A stretch of 64,000 nt of DNA, from positions 6,036,501 to 6,100,500 of the forward strand of contig NZ_CP093280.1 in the NCBI RefSeq assembly GCF_026651855.1, in the 5' to 3' direction. The notes beneath the pieces are model-generated. The model was not told the origin of the DNA. It saw only the letters and a program-made list of their open reading frames with translations, and made no database searches. The stretch is from Pseudomonas silvicola. Its GTDB lineage: Bacteria > Pseudomonadota > Gammaproteobacteria > Pseudomonadales > Pseudomonadaceae. The position numbers and the translations under genes are program-made. Of the stretch, positions 30,483 through 39,428 are shown piece by piece. Each line of letters opens with the position of its first letter. Position 1 is the first letter of the stretch.

Positions 30483-31124
30483 CTATAAAGTGTCTGGCGC
30501 GCTGTCTATATGTTGATAGTCCGCCCCTAGCTCGCGGGCCAGTTCCCGAGCACGCCCCAGGCGGATGGCCCCTCTTTCGATATCCACCAGCAGCGTCGGG
30601 CACGGCAGCGGCGCGATGGCCGCTGCGCGCTTGATACGCCCATCGGTGACGATCAGGCAGCGGCGCACTTCATGGGGAAACCCCTTGGCCCGCCGAGCCA
30701 ACCATTGACCGGCCTGTTGCAGGGCCGCCAACAATGGCGTGCCCCCACCCGCCCCCAGTGCCTGCAACCAGGGCTGCAAGCCTTGCGACGCCTTCAGGCC
30801 ATGGCGTTGCCAATGCGGCTGCTCGCCACTGGCGGTCAACAAGGCCAGGCGAGCGCGCTGGCGGTAGGCTTGGTCGAAGAGTTCGGCCAGCAGGCCCTTG
30901 GCATCGGCCAATGCCTGATGGCGACGGGTGGAGGCCGAAGCATCGACCACCACCAGCCACAGTTCCGCCGCGCTGCCACGCCGCTGACGCCAGCGAAGGT
31001 CGGCGGCCAGGCGCGGGCGGCCCTGCAGCAGGGTCGCCGCCCAGTCCACCGCGCCATCACTGGCGGCTCGCGCACCACCGCGTCGGCCTTGCTGCTGCCC
31101 CCCCTTGGGTCGCGCACCCGCCAT
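30483..31124 (-). CDS. VWA-domain protein, ChlD-like chelatase subunit
   Basis: A 213-residue von Willebrand A domain with the metal-ion adhesion site DASAST and the second-site GGGTPL. It corresponds to the C-terminal VWA half of ChlD/BchD and lacks the AAA+ half. It is the last gene of the cobW-cobN-chlI set, 17 bases after the preceding stop, and probably works with the AAA+ protein to drive CobN-dependent cobalt insertion. A conventional CobT is not present in the window. The N-terminus is short and basic (ARPKGGQQQGRRGG), and no good ribosome site precedes the ATG, so coupling with the upstream gene is likely. Confidence 0.78.
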   Translation of the reverse strand: MAGARPKGGQQQGRRGGARAASDGAVDWAATLLQGRPRLAADLRWRQRRGSAAELWLVVVDASASTRRHQALADAKGLLAELFDQAYRQRARLALLTASGEQPHWQRHGLKASQGLQPWLQALGAGGGTPLLAALQQAGQWLARRAKGFPHEVRRCLIVTDGRIKRAAAIAPLPCPTLLVDIERGAIRLGRARELARELGADYQHIDSAPDTL

Positions 31125-31141
31125 GGGGCGCTGGCGGGTGC

Positions 31142-32143
31142 TCAGGGCTTTTTTGGCCAGCTCGGCACATCACGGCGCTGGCCCATCGGGGTGGCCTGGG
31201 GCGGCAAACCACCCCACTGGCCCTGGGCACCGCTGCCCTGCCCGGCATCACTGGCGGGCGGTGGCGGCTGCGCGCCCTGAGGTGCCTCGGGAGGCTGACG
31301 ACGGCGATGGCGCAAGGCAAACTCAGCCACCGCGTCGATATCCTGCGCCTCGATCGCCAGCGCGCCCCGCCAGGCCGCATGGGCCCGGGCGGCGCGCAGC
31401 CACACCAGGTCAGCGCGCAGGCCGTCCACGCCAGCGGCAAAGCACCGCTGGGTGATCGCCGCCAGGGCTTCGTCGTCCAGGGGCACCTCTTCCAGCACGT
31501 CCCGGGCCATCTGGCAGCGCTGACGCAACGCGTCCTGGCGGCTTGCCCACTCTTCGCAGAACCCTTGGGGGTCAGCGTCGAAGGCCAGGCGGCGGCGAAT
31601 GATCTGGCTGCGCTCCTGGGGTGGCGACTGGCTGTCCAGGGCCACGTTGAGGCCGAAACGGTCGAGCAACTGCGGGCGCAGTTCGCCCTCCTCCGGGTTC
31701 ATGGTGCCAATCAGCACGAAGCGCGCGGCATGGCGGTGGGAAATACCGTCACGCTCCACCCGGTTGACGCCACTGGCGGCCACGTCCAGCAGCAGGTCGA
31801 CCAGATGGTCGGGCAACAGGTTCACCTCATCCACATACAGCACGCCACCGTCGGCCTTGGCCAGCACACCGGGGGAAAACTGCGCGCGGCCTTCGCCGAG
31901 CGCCGCATCCAGGTCGAGTGTGCCGACCAGGCGTTCTTCAGTGGCGCCCAGGGGCAGGGTCACGAATTGACCGCTGGCCAGCAGGTCCGCCAGGCCACGG
32001 GCCAGGGTGCTCTTGGCCATGCCCCGCGGGCCTTCGATCAGCACGCCACCGATCCTGGGGTCGATGGCGCTCAGGCACAGGGCCAGCTTCAGCGCATCGG
32101 CGCCCACCACGGCGGCCAGCGGGAAATGGGGAATATCGCGCAT
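31142..32143 (-). CDS. AAA+ ATPase, ChlI/MoxR-like chelatase subunit
   Basis: A 333-residue AAA+ protein of the magnesium-chelatase I type. Walker A reads GPRGMAKS, with alanine at the usual last glycine, a form I believe is common in cobN-linked members. Walker B is VLYVDEVNLL and sensor 1 IGTMNPEEG. The C-terminal 60 or so residues are a proline/glutamine-rich tail (PPEAPQGAQPPPPAS) leading to the VWA gene. The ATG at 32143 overlaps the cobN stop (TGATG), which fixes the start. It should supply ATP-driven remodelling for the aerobic cobaltochelatase. Confidence 0.85.
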   Translation of the reverse strand: MRDIPHFPLAAVVGADALKLALCLSAIDPRIGGVLIEGPRGMAKSTLARGLADLLASGQFVTLPLGATEERLVGTLDLDAALGEGRAQFSPGVLAKADGGVLYVDEVNLLPDHLVDLLLDVAASGVNRVERDGISHRHAARFVLIGTMNPEEGELRPQLLDRFGLNVALDSQSPPQERSQIIRRRLAFDADPQGFCEEWASRQDALRQRCQMARDVLEEVPLDDEALAAITQRCFAAGVDGLRADLVWLRAARAHAAWRGALAIEAQDIDAVAEFALRHRRRQPPEAPQGAQPPPPASDAGQGSGAQGQWGGLPPQATPMGQRRDVPSWPKKP

Positions 32144-35100
32144 CAAGTGTCTTCTTCCATATCCATCAGCAGCTCTTCCAGAGCCTCGCGGTAGTCGCCG
32201 GGCTCACCCCACAGTCCGCGCTGCTGGGCCTCGAGCAAGCGTTCGGTGATGTCGCGCAAGGCGTGAGGGTTGTGCTGTTGCATGAAACCTCGGGTGTCGG
32301 CATCCAGCACGTAGGCCTCGGCGAGCAAGGCGTACTGGTGGTCGTCGATCAAGTGGGTGGTGGCGTCGAAGGCGAACAGGTTGTCCACCGTCGCTGCCAG
32401 TTCGAACGCCCCTTTATAACCGTGGCGCTTGGCGCCGTCGATCCATTTGGGGTTCACCGCCCGCGCCCGCACCACCCGGTTGAGTTCCTCCTTGAGGGTA
32501 CGGATGCGTGGCACGTCGGGCTGGCTGTGGTCGCCGTGGTAGCTGGCGGTGGCCTTGCCAGCCAGCGTCTCGGCGGCGGCGAGCATGCCGCCCTGGAATT
32601 GGTAGTAGTCATTGGAGTCGAGCAGGTCGTGCTCACGGTTATCCTGATTCTGCACCACTGCCTGTACCTGGCTCAAACGCTGGGCGAAACGCGCCCGGGC
32701 CGGGGTGCCTTCATCCGCGGCGCCGTAAGCGTAACCACCCCAGTTCAGGTAGGCCTCGGCCAGGTCGTCGCGGGTTTGCCACAGGCGCCCGTCAATGGCG
32801 CCCTGCACGCCGGCCCCATAACTGCCGGGCTTGGCGCCGAAGATCCGCCAGCCTGCCTCGCGGCGGGCCTGTTCGGGGTCGATGCCCTGGGCCAGCGAGG
32901 CGGCCTGCTCGGCGCGCACCTTGGCCGCCAGCGGGTTGAGGTCGTCGGGCTCGTCCAGCGTCGCCACCGCCTGCACCGCGGCGTCGAACAGGCGCAGCAG
33001 GTTGGCGAAGGCATCGCGAAAGAACCCGGACACGCGCAGCGTCACATCCACCCGGGGGCGGTCCAGCAGACTCAGGGGCAGGATCTCGAAATCATCCACC
33101 CGCTGGCTGCCGGTGGCCCACACCGGGCGCACGCCCATTAGGGCCATGGCCTGGGCGATGTCATCGCCGCCTGTGCGCATGGTCGCCGTGCCCCATACCG
33201 ACAGCCCCAACTGGCGCAAATGGTCGCCGTGGTCTTGCAGGTGGCGCTCCAGGATCAGGTTCGCCGAGGCAAAGCCTATGCGCCAGGCTGTGGTAGTGGG
33301 CAGGTTGCGCACGTCCACGGAAAAGAAGTTGCGCCCCGTGGGCAGCACGTCCAGGCGCCCTCGGCTGGGCGCACCGCTGGCACCGGCGGGCACGAAGCGC
33401 CCCGCCAGGGCGGCGAGCAGGCCACCGATCTCGGCTGGGCCGCAGGCGTCCAGGCGTGGGGCCACGGTTTCGCGCAGGCCGTCGAGAATCAGGTCCACCT
33501 CGGGCCATGCCGTACGTGCCGGGTTGGCCAGGGCTTGCTCGATCAACTGAGCGGCGAACAGTTCCAGGCGCTCACGAGTGTCCCCGGCGGTGCGCCAGCT
33601 GTCTTCGCCCACGGCCTGCAGGCAGCCTGGCCGAGGCCCTTCCCACGCATCGCCGAGTTCGCAGTCCAATGGGTCGAAACCCAGTTCCAGCGCGCGGGCC
33701 AGGGCACGAATCAAACTGGCGTGGGCGCCGCGGCCGTCACCTCGGGGGATGCGCAGCAGCGACGCGAGGGTGTCGATCCGCAGCCGCCCCTGGGGCGATT
33801 CGCCGAAGATGTGCAAGCCGTCGCGAATCTGTGATTCCTTCAGGTCGCACAGGTAGGTATCCAGGCGCGGCAGCCACAGGGCGGCGTCGGCGTCGCTGTC
33901 CCAGCCAGCGTCCAATTGCAGTTCGCGGTCGATCTGCGCGTCGCGCACCAGGGCCAGGATCTCCCGTTGCAGCTCGCGGGCCCGCCGCGGGTCCAGCAAC
34001 TGGGCGTCGTAGTACTCGTCGGCCAGGCGCTCCAGGTCGCGCAGCGGCCCATAGGTTTCGGCGCGGGTCAGCGGCGGCATCAGGTGGTCGATGATCACCG
34101 CCTGGGTACGCCGCTTGGCCTGCGCGCCCTCCCCCGGGTCATTGACGATGAAGGGGTAGACGTTGGGCATCGGCCCCAGCAGCGCGTCAGGCCAGCACTC
34201 GGCAGACAGGCCCACGCCCTTGCCAGGCAGCCACTCCAGGTTGCCGTGCTTGCCCACGTGCACCACGGCGTCGGCGCCGTAGGTGTGGCGCAGCCAGAAG
34301 TAGAAGGCCAGGTAGCCATGGGGCGGTACCAGGTCGGGGTCGTGGTACACGGCGCTGGGGTCCAGGTGGTAACCACGGGCGGGCTGGATACCCACGAAGG
34401 TCAGGCCAAAGCGCAGGCCGGCCACCATCATGCGGCCGCTGCGGCACATGGGGTCGGCAGCGGGCTCGCCCCAGCGCTCGCGCACCGCCTGCTGGTTGGC
34501 CTCGGGCAACCGGGCGAAGGCGGCCAGGTAGTCATCCATGGCCATGCTCTGGGCGCAGGGGCGCAGGTCCAGGCTTTCCAGGTCGTTGCTGACGCCGCCC
34601 AGCAGGGCCTGGATCAGGGCCGTGCCGCTGGCGGGCAGGTCCTGCACCGGGTAACCCTGCTGTTGCAGGGCGGCGAGAATATTCAGCGCGGCCGCCGGGG
34701 TATCCAGGCCCACGCCGTTGCCGATGCGACCGTCGCGGGTCGGGTAGTTGGCCAGGATCAGCGCGATGCGCTTCTGGCCGTTGGGCAGACGCGCCAGCTC
34801 ACTCCAGCGCCGCGCCAGTTCGGCGACAAAGTCCATGCGTTCGGCATGGGGGCGATAGCAGACCACGTCCGACTGGCTGCGCTCGCTGCGCCAGGCCAGG
34901 TCCTTGAAGCTGATGGGCCGGCTGATGATGCGCCCGTCCAGCTCTGGCAGGGCGATGTGCATGGCCAGGTCGCGGGCGCCCAGGCCCTGCTCGCTGGCTT
35001 CCCAGCCTGGCTGGTTGTCCTGGGCACAGATCGCCTGGATCACCGGGATGTCACGGCGAAACGGCCGCAGGTGCGGGGCTTCGGGACTGGACTGGGCGAA

Positions 35101-35901
35101 GCCGGTGGTGTTGAGGATCAGCGCCGCATCAACCGCATCCAGCCAGTCCTCGACCTGGGCCAGGCAACCGGCCTCCTTGAGGCTGGCCACGGCGATGGGC
35201 AAGGGATTGAGGCCCGCCGCCTGCAAGCGCTGGCAGAACACGTCGACAAAGCCGGTGTTGGCTGCCTGCAGATGCGAGCGGTAGAAAATCAACGGTACGG
35301 CAGGCTGGCCCGGTACCCAGTCGGCCTGCCAGTGCGCCAGTGTCGCATCGTGCCAGGCGGGGTGGTAAATGGCGGTACGGGGCAGCGCCCGAGGCTCGTC
35401 CCAGGGGTAGGCGCGCCCCAGAAATTGGCTGGCCAGGCAGTTGAACAGCGACAACGCGTTGCCCATGCCGCCCTGGCGCAGGAAGTGCCAGAGGCGTTCG
35501 CAGGCCTCGCGGCCCACGGTGCTCAGGTCGCTGAGCGCCGGGTCCGGGCGGTCGTCACCGGGCACCAGGATCAGTTGCACGCCGCGTTCGGCCAGGGCCA
35601 CCAGTTGCTCGACGCCATAGCGCCAGTAGCCAATACCGCCGTGCAGGGAAATCAGAATGACCTTGGCGTGGCGCAGTACCTGGTCGACGTAGAGGTCGAC
35701 CGAGGCATGGTTCTGCACCTGCATGGGGTTGGCCAGGCGCAAGGTCGGGAAATCATCCGGCAACTGCAGGGCCGCTTCGGCCAGTAGTGCCAGGTGGGAA
35801 TCACCGCTGCAGAGAATCACCAGCTCGGCCGGTGTCTGGCCCAGGTCGGCGATGTTGTCGTCCGGCACGAAACCGCCGGGCTGGGTTCTCAGCAGGTGCA
35901 T
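32143..35901 (-). CDS. cobN: cobaltochelatase large subunit CobN
   Basis: A 1252-residue CobN/BchH-family protein that binds hydrogenobyrinic acid a,c-diamide and receives cobalt in the aerobic cobalamin pathway. Seen directly: the conserved HVGKHGNLEWLPGKG block near residue 550, the ANYPTRDGRIGNGVGLDTP block and the C-terminal DGAKRHGYKGAFELA and LLEAQQRGLW segments. The length is normal for the family. Its ATG is four bases from the cobW stop and its own stop overlaps the next ATG, so cobW-cobN-chlI form a coupled operon downstream of the B12 riboswitch. Confidence 0.95.
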   Translation of the reverse strand: MHLLRTQPGGFVPDDNIADLGQTPAELVILCSGDSHLALLAEAALQLPDDFPTLRLANPMQVQNHASVDLYVDQVLRHAKVILISLHGGIGYWRYGVEQLVALAERGVQLILVPGDDRPDPALSDLSTVGREACERLWHFLRQGGMGNALSLFNCLASQFLGRAYPWDEPRALPRTAIYHPAWHDATLAHWQADWVPGQPAVPLIFYRSHLQAANTGFVDVFCQRLQAAGLNPLPIAVASLKEAGCLAQVEDWLDAVDAALILNTTGFAQSSPEAPHLRPFRRDIPVIQAICAQDNQPGWEASEQGLGARDLAMHIALPELDGRIISRPISFKDLAWRSERSQSDVVCYRPHAERMDFVAELARRWSELARLPNGQKRIALILANYPTRDGRIGNGVGLDTPAAALNILAALQQQGYPVQDLPASGTALIQALLGGVSNDLESLDLRPCAQSMAMDDYLAAFARLPEANQQAVRERWGEPAADPMCRSGRMMVAGLRFGLTFVGIQPARGYHLDPSAVYHDPDLVPPHGYLAFYFWLRHTYGADAVVHVGKHGNLEWLPGKGVGLSAECWPDALLGPMPNVYPFIVNDPGEGAQAKRRTQAVIIDHLMPPLTRAETYGPLRDLERLADEYYDAQLLDPRRARELQREILALVRDAQIDRELQLDAGWDSDADAALWLPRLDTYLCDLKESQIRDGLHIFGESPQGRLRIDTLASLLRIPRGDGRGAHASLIRALARALELGFDPLDCELGDAWEGPRPGCLQAVGEDSWRTAGDTRERLELFAAQLIEQALANPARTAWPEVDLILDGLRETVAPRLDACGPAEIGGLLAALAGRFVPAGASGAPSRGRLDVLPTGRNFFSVDVRNLPTTTAWRIGFASANLILERHLQDHGDHLRQLGLSVWGTATMRTGGDDIAQAMALMGVRPVWATGSQRVDDFEILPLSLLDRPRVDVTLRVSGFFRDAFANLLRLFDAAVQAVATLDEPDDLNPLAAKVRAEQAASLAQGIDPEQARREAGWRIFGAKPGSYGAGVQGAIDGRLWQTRDDLAEAYLNWGGYAYGAADEGTPARARFAQRLSQVQAVVQNQDNREHDLLDSNDYYQFQGGMLAAAETLAGKATASYHGDHSQPDVPRIRTLKEELNRVVRARAVNPKWIDGAKRHGYKGAFELAATVDNLFAFDATTHLIDDHQYALLAEAYVLDADTRGFMQQHNPHALRDITERLLEAQQRGLWGEPGDYREALEELLMDMEEDT

Positions 35902-35904
35902 GGC

Positions 35905-36972
35905 TTAACCGTTCAGGGCGGCGCGCAGCTGGCTTTCCAGCAGGGCGGCGTCCAGTTCCTGACCGATCAGCACCAGACGCGTGGTACGCGCTTCCTCGGC
36001 GCCCCAGGCGCGGTCGAAGTGTTTGTCGAAGCGGGTGCCCACGCCCTGGATCAGCAGGCGCATCGGCTTGCCGGGAATCGCCGCGAAGCCCTTGACGCGC
36101 AGGATGCCGTGCTTGACCACCAGGGTGGTCAGGGCGTCGAGCAGGCGTGCTTCTTCAGCCTGGGGCAGCTCGATGGAGATGGAGTCGAAGGCATCGTGAT
36201 CGTGGTCGTCGTGGTCTTCGTCGTCATGATGGTGGTCGTGGTGGGTCAAGCGGCCGTCGATGTGCTCTTCCGACTCGGCGCCCAGGCCCAGGAGCACGTC
36301 CAGCGGCAAACGGCCGCTGCTCGCCTCGATGACCTTGACCGCTGGTGGCAGCTCTTCGGCGACTTCACGGCGCACGGCGGCCAGGGCCTCGGGTTCGATC
36401 AGGTCGGCCTTGTTGAGGATGACCAGGTCGGCGCTGGCCAGTTGGTCGGCGAACAGCTCGTGCAGGGGTGACTCGTGGTCCAGGTTGGGGTCCAGTTTGC
36501 GCTGGGCGTCGACCTGGTCCGGGAAGGCGGCGAAGGTGCCGGCGGCCACGGCCGGGCTGTCGACCACGGTGATCACCGCGTCGACGGTGCAGGCACTGCG
36601 GATTTCCGGCCACTGGAACGCTTGCACCAGGGGCTTGGGCAGGGCCAGGCCGCTGGTTTCGATGAGAATGTGGTCCAGGTCGCCGCGGCGCGCCACCAGT
36701 TCACGCATCACCGGGAAGAACTCTTCCTGCACGGTGCAGCACAGGCAGCCGTTGGCCAGCTCGTAGACGCGGCCGGTGGCCTCTTCCTCGGTGCAACCGA
36801 TGGTGCACTGCTTGAGGATTTCGCCGTCGATGCCCAACTCGCCGAATTCGTTGACGATGACCGCGATGCGGCGGCCCTGGGCGTTGTCCAGCATGTGGCG
36901 CAGCAAGGTGGTCTTGCCCGAGCCGAGGAAGCCGGTAACGATAGTGACGGGAAGCTTGGCCAGTGTTTTCAT
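35905..36972 (-). CDS. cobW: CobW-type GTPase with histidine-rich metal-binding loop
   Basis: A 355-residue G3E-family GTPase thought to handle cobalt for the chelatase. Motifs: P-loop GFLGSGKT near residue 13, the CLCC metal site in NGCLCC, ETSGLALPKP and NKAD. Around residues 238-258 a histidine/aspartate-rich run (HHDHHHDDEDHDDHDHD) could store or bind divalent metal. The ATG at 36972 has AAGGGC upstream; an earlier in-frame start falls between the riboswitch and this site and is not needed. It is the first gene of the riboswitch-led operon. Confidence 0.93.
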   Translation of the reverse strand: MKTLAKLPVTIVTGFLGSGKTTLLRHMLDNAQGRRIAVIVNEFGELGIDGEILKQCTIGCTEEEATGRVYELANGCLCCTVQEEFFPVMRELVARRGDLDHILIETSGLALPKPLVQAFQWPEIRSACTVDAVITVVDSPAVAAGTFAAFPDQVDAQRKLDPNLDHESPLHELFADQLASADLVILNKADLIEPEALAAVRREVAEELPPAVKVIEASSGRLPLDVLLGLGAESEEHIDGRLTHHDHHHDDEDHDDHDHDAFDSISIELPQAEEARLLDALTTLVVKHGILRVKGFAAIPGKPMRLLIQGVGTRFDKHFDRAWGAEEARTTRLVLIGQELDAALLESQLRAALNG

Positions 36973-37079
36973 CGGATGCCCTTGGCAGGATGGCGGGCAT
37001 ACGGGACGAGAACCGCGGGTGCCAGGCACGCGGGTGCATTCGCCACCGGATCACCCCGCCCGGTTGAAGTGGAAGTCTG

Positions 37080-37262
37080 TGTCGAGGCAGGTCTCCTGGC
37101 TTGCGGCGTCGGCCCTCAGGCTCGGCCCTGGCACCTTCCCGCGCGCTCTGCGCAGTGGTATCGCCAGGGCGCACACCGCTTACAGTTGCGGGGGCAGCTG
37201 CGGCTTGAACCGCATTCCCATCTTGGCTCCGCTGGGCGGAGAACCTCGAAGGTGCAAGGCTA
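37080..37262 (-). promoter_or_regulatory. cobalamin (adenosylcobalamin) riboswitch
   Basis: Read on the minus strand, the region 107 bases before cobW carries the B12 riboswitch signature. In order it shows GAGGTTCTCC, GATGGGAATGCGGT, GCTGCCCCCGCAACTGTAAG, CCACTGCG, GGGAAGG and the B12 box AAGCCAGGAGACCTGCC. The order and spacing match the known class. It should shut down cobW, cobN and the chelatase genes when the coenzyme is plentiful. Confidence 0.95.
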
Positions 37263-37317
37263 CGCAGTGTGGGGGGGAAGGTCAATCGGTTGGGGTTGAG
37301 TGGGTGGTGGGGTGGGC

Positions 37318-38155
37318 AGGTGTTCGGCTTGGTTTTTCTGGCGCCCTTCAGACCGAGCGCCTCCCGCGCGGCGCTCGATCTCAAGAACGCCACAGCATCA
37401 TCGCCTGGCACTTGGAGGCCCTGATGCAATCCCCAGCGAGAAATATCGACGAATCCCCGATGGCCCGTCTTGCAACCGGGTCAGGGCTGAAAGGTGCATG
37501 CCTTGATTCTTCTGGCGCCCTTGAGACCGAGCGCCGCCCGCGCGGCGCGTTCGCGAGCAAGCTCTGCTCCAACGTTTGTTTCGGGCCAGTTATGCCTGTG
37601 GCATCACCTGGTCCGCTTTGTAGGTTCACTGCAGCTCTGTGCTGGAGCCAACAAGGCGGTCGCGGTGATCTCACAGGCAAAACTGGCCCGAAACAGATGT
37701 GGGAGCAGAGCTTGCTCGCGAAGCGCCGCGCGGGCGGCGCTCGATCTCAAGAACGCCACAGCATCATCGCCTGGCACTTGGAGGCCCTGATGCAATCCCC
37801 AGCGAGAAATATCGACGAATCCCCGATGGCCCGTCTTGCAACCGGGTCAGGGCTGAAAGGTGCATGCCTTGATTCTTCTGGCGCCCTTGAGACCGAGCGC
37901 CGCCCGCGCGGCGCGTTCGCGAGCAAGCTCTGCTCCAACGTTTGTTTCGGGCCAGTTATGCCAGTGGCATCACCTAGTCCGCTTTGTTGGTTCACTGCAG
38001 ATCTGGGTGGGGCCAACAAGGCGGTCGCGGTGATCTCACAGGCAAAACTGGCCCGAAACAGATGTGGGAGCGAGGGGGGCGCCGAGCCCTTGCTCGCGAA
38101 GCGCCGCGCGCGCGGCGCTCGATCTTGAGAACGCAAAAAACCCAAGACATGCACC
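37318..38155. repeat. three long palindromic elements with an identical spacer
   Basis: Three related inverted repeats lie in the gap between the cobW riboswitch and cobE. Element A (37318-37391) has only the two ends. Element B (about 37493-37758) and element C (37859-38155) are long palindromes whose arms match over about 110-140 bases, including GGTGCATG ends, GCGAGCAAGCTC and TTTCGGGCCAGTT against their inverses. The spacer of about 100 bases after A and after B is the same sequence (starting ACAGCATCATCGCC), giving direct repeats of 366 and then 378 bases. Arm segments resemble Pseudomonas REP cores. No convincing gene lies inside. Confidence 0.8.
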
Positions 38156-38208
38156 TCAAAAACACCCCACAATCATCAAGCAACCCAAGCCGAACCCCAG
38201 GACCCAGC

Positions 38209-38604
38209 ATGCCCTCCCTTTTCGCCGGCCTCGGCTGCCAACGCCATTGCCCCGCCAGCGCCCTGGCGGACCTGCTCGACACCACCCTCGCCCACCACGG
38301 CTTGACCCGCGCCGACCTGGCCGGCATCGGCAGCATCGACCTCAAGGCCAACGAACCCGGCCTGCTGCAACTGGCCAGCGAACTGGGGCTGAAGCTGGTG
38401 GTGTTCAGCGCGGCGCAATTGGCGGCTTTCGAGGGCCAGTTGACCCATCGCTCTGCCCTGGCGTTCGCCCACACTGGCTGCCACGGTGTGGCTGAAAGCG
38501 CCGCGCTCGCCATGGCAGGCAAAGGCGCCACGCTGCGGGTCACGCGACAAAAAAACACCCAGGCCACCCTGGCATTGGCGCAGCCGGGCACAAATCCCGG
38601 ATAA
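38209..38604 (+). CDS. cobE: cobalamin biosynthesis protein CobE
   Basis: A 131-residue protein of the CobE/GbiG (CbiG C-terminal) family, which assists ring contraction or later corrin steps in the aerobic cobalamin pathway. The N-terminus FAGLGCQRHCPASAL and the central GLLQLASELG and VVFSAAQL blocks are typical; VAESAAL near residue 95 is the family's end motif. AGGA precedes the ATG at 38209. The stop is 69 bases before cobM on the same strand, suggesting a small operon. The promoter must overlap palindromic element C. Confidence 0.85.
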   Translation: MPSLFAGLGCQRHCPASALADLLDTTLAHHGLTRADLAGIGSIDLKANEPGLLQLASELGLKLVVFSAAQLAAFEGQLTHRSALAFAHTGCHGVAESAALAMAGKGATLRVTRQKNTQATLALAQPGTNPG

Positions 38605-38673
38605 TCGAGCTTTATAAAGCGTGAGCCACCTGAATTTCATTCACGCCGTGGCCGTTTCACTCAGGATTTCCCC

Positions 38674-39420
38674 ATGACCGTCTACTTCATCGGCGCCGGC
38701 CCCGGCGACCCGGAACTGATCACCGTCAAGGGCCAGCGGCTGATTCGCCAATGCCCGGTGATCCTCTACGCCGGCTCCCTGGTGCCCACCGCCGTGCTCG
38801 AAGGCCACCGCGCCGAGCAGGTGGTGAACAGCGCCGAGCTGCACCTGGAACAGATCATCGAACTCCTCGCCGCCGCCGACGCGCGAGGCCAGGACGTTGC
38901 ACGCGTCCACTCCGGCGACCCCAGCCTGTATGGCGCCATCGGCGAGCAGATCCGCTGCCTGCGCGAGCGCGGCATTGCCTTCGAGATCATCCCCGGGGTA
39001 ACCGCCACGGCCGCCTGCGCGGCGCTGCTGGGCGCGGAGCTGACGTTGCCTGGGGTATCGCAAACGGTGATCCTCACCCGTTACGCCGACAAGTCACCGA
39101 TGCCTGAGGGCGAAGCCCTGCACGACCTGGCGCGGCATGGGGCGACCATGGCCATTCACCTGGGTGTGCAGCACCTGGCGAGGATTGTCGGCGAGCTGTT
39201 GCCGCATTATGGTGAGGATTGCCCGATCGCCGTGATTCACAAGGCCAGTTGGCCGGATCAGGATTGGGTGGTAGGCACCTTGGCGGACATCGAAACCCAA
39301 GTGGCCGCCAAGGGGTTTCGGCGCACGGCGCTGATTCTGGTGGGCCGGGTGCTGGACACCGATTGCTTTGGCGAATCGGCACTGTACCGTGCCGGGCACG
39401 CACACCTGTACCGACAGTGA
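38674..39420 (+). CDS. cobM: precorrin-4 C11-methyltransferase
   Basis: A 248-residue SAM-dependent methyltransferase of the tetrapyrrole methylase family, adding the C-11 methyl group to precorrin-4. Seen directly: the start TVYFIGAGPGDPELIT, the YAGSLV segment, VHSGDPSLYGAI and the VTATAACAALLGAEL stretch with PGVSQTVILTR, all characteristic of CobM/CbiF. AGGA stands before the ATG. It follows cobE and ends eight bases before the GlxA-type regulator. Confidence 0.94.
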   Translation: MTVYFIGAGPGDPELITVKGQRLIRQCPVILYAGSLVPTAVLEGHRAEQVVNSAELHLEQIIELLAAADARGQDVARVHSGDPSLYGAIGEQIRCLRERGIAFEIIPGVTATAACAALLGAELTLPGVSQTVILTRYADKSPMPEGEALHDLARHGATMAIHLGVQHLARIVGELLPHYGEDCPIAVIHKASWPDQDWVVGTLADIETQVAAKGFRRTALILVGRVLDTDCFGESALYRAGHAHLYRQ

Positions 39421-39428
39421 CACGAACC

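Noticed and set aside
33916-35787. A 623-residue plus-strand frame opposite cobN
   Set aside because: No recognisable motif, and cobN is unambiguous.
37380-38160. Open frames spanning the palindromic elements upstream of cobE
   Set aside because: They run through inverted repeats in several frames on both strands, and the translation simply repeats with the DNA. cobE proper starts at 38209.
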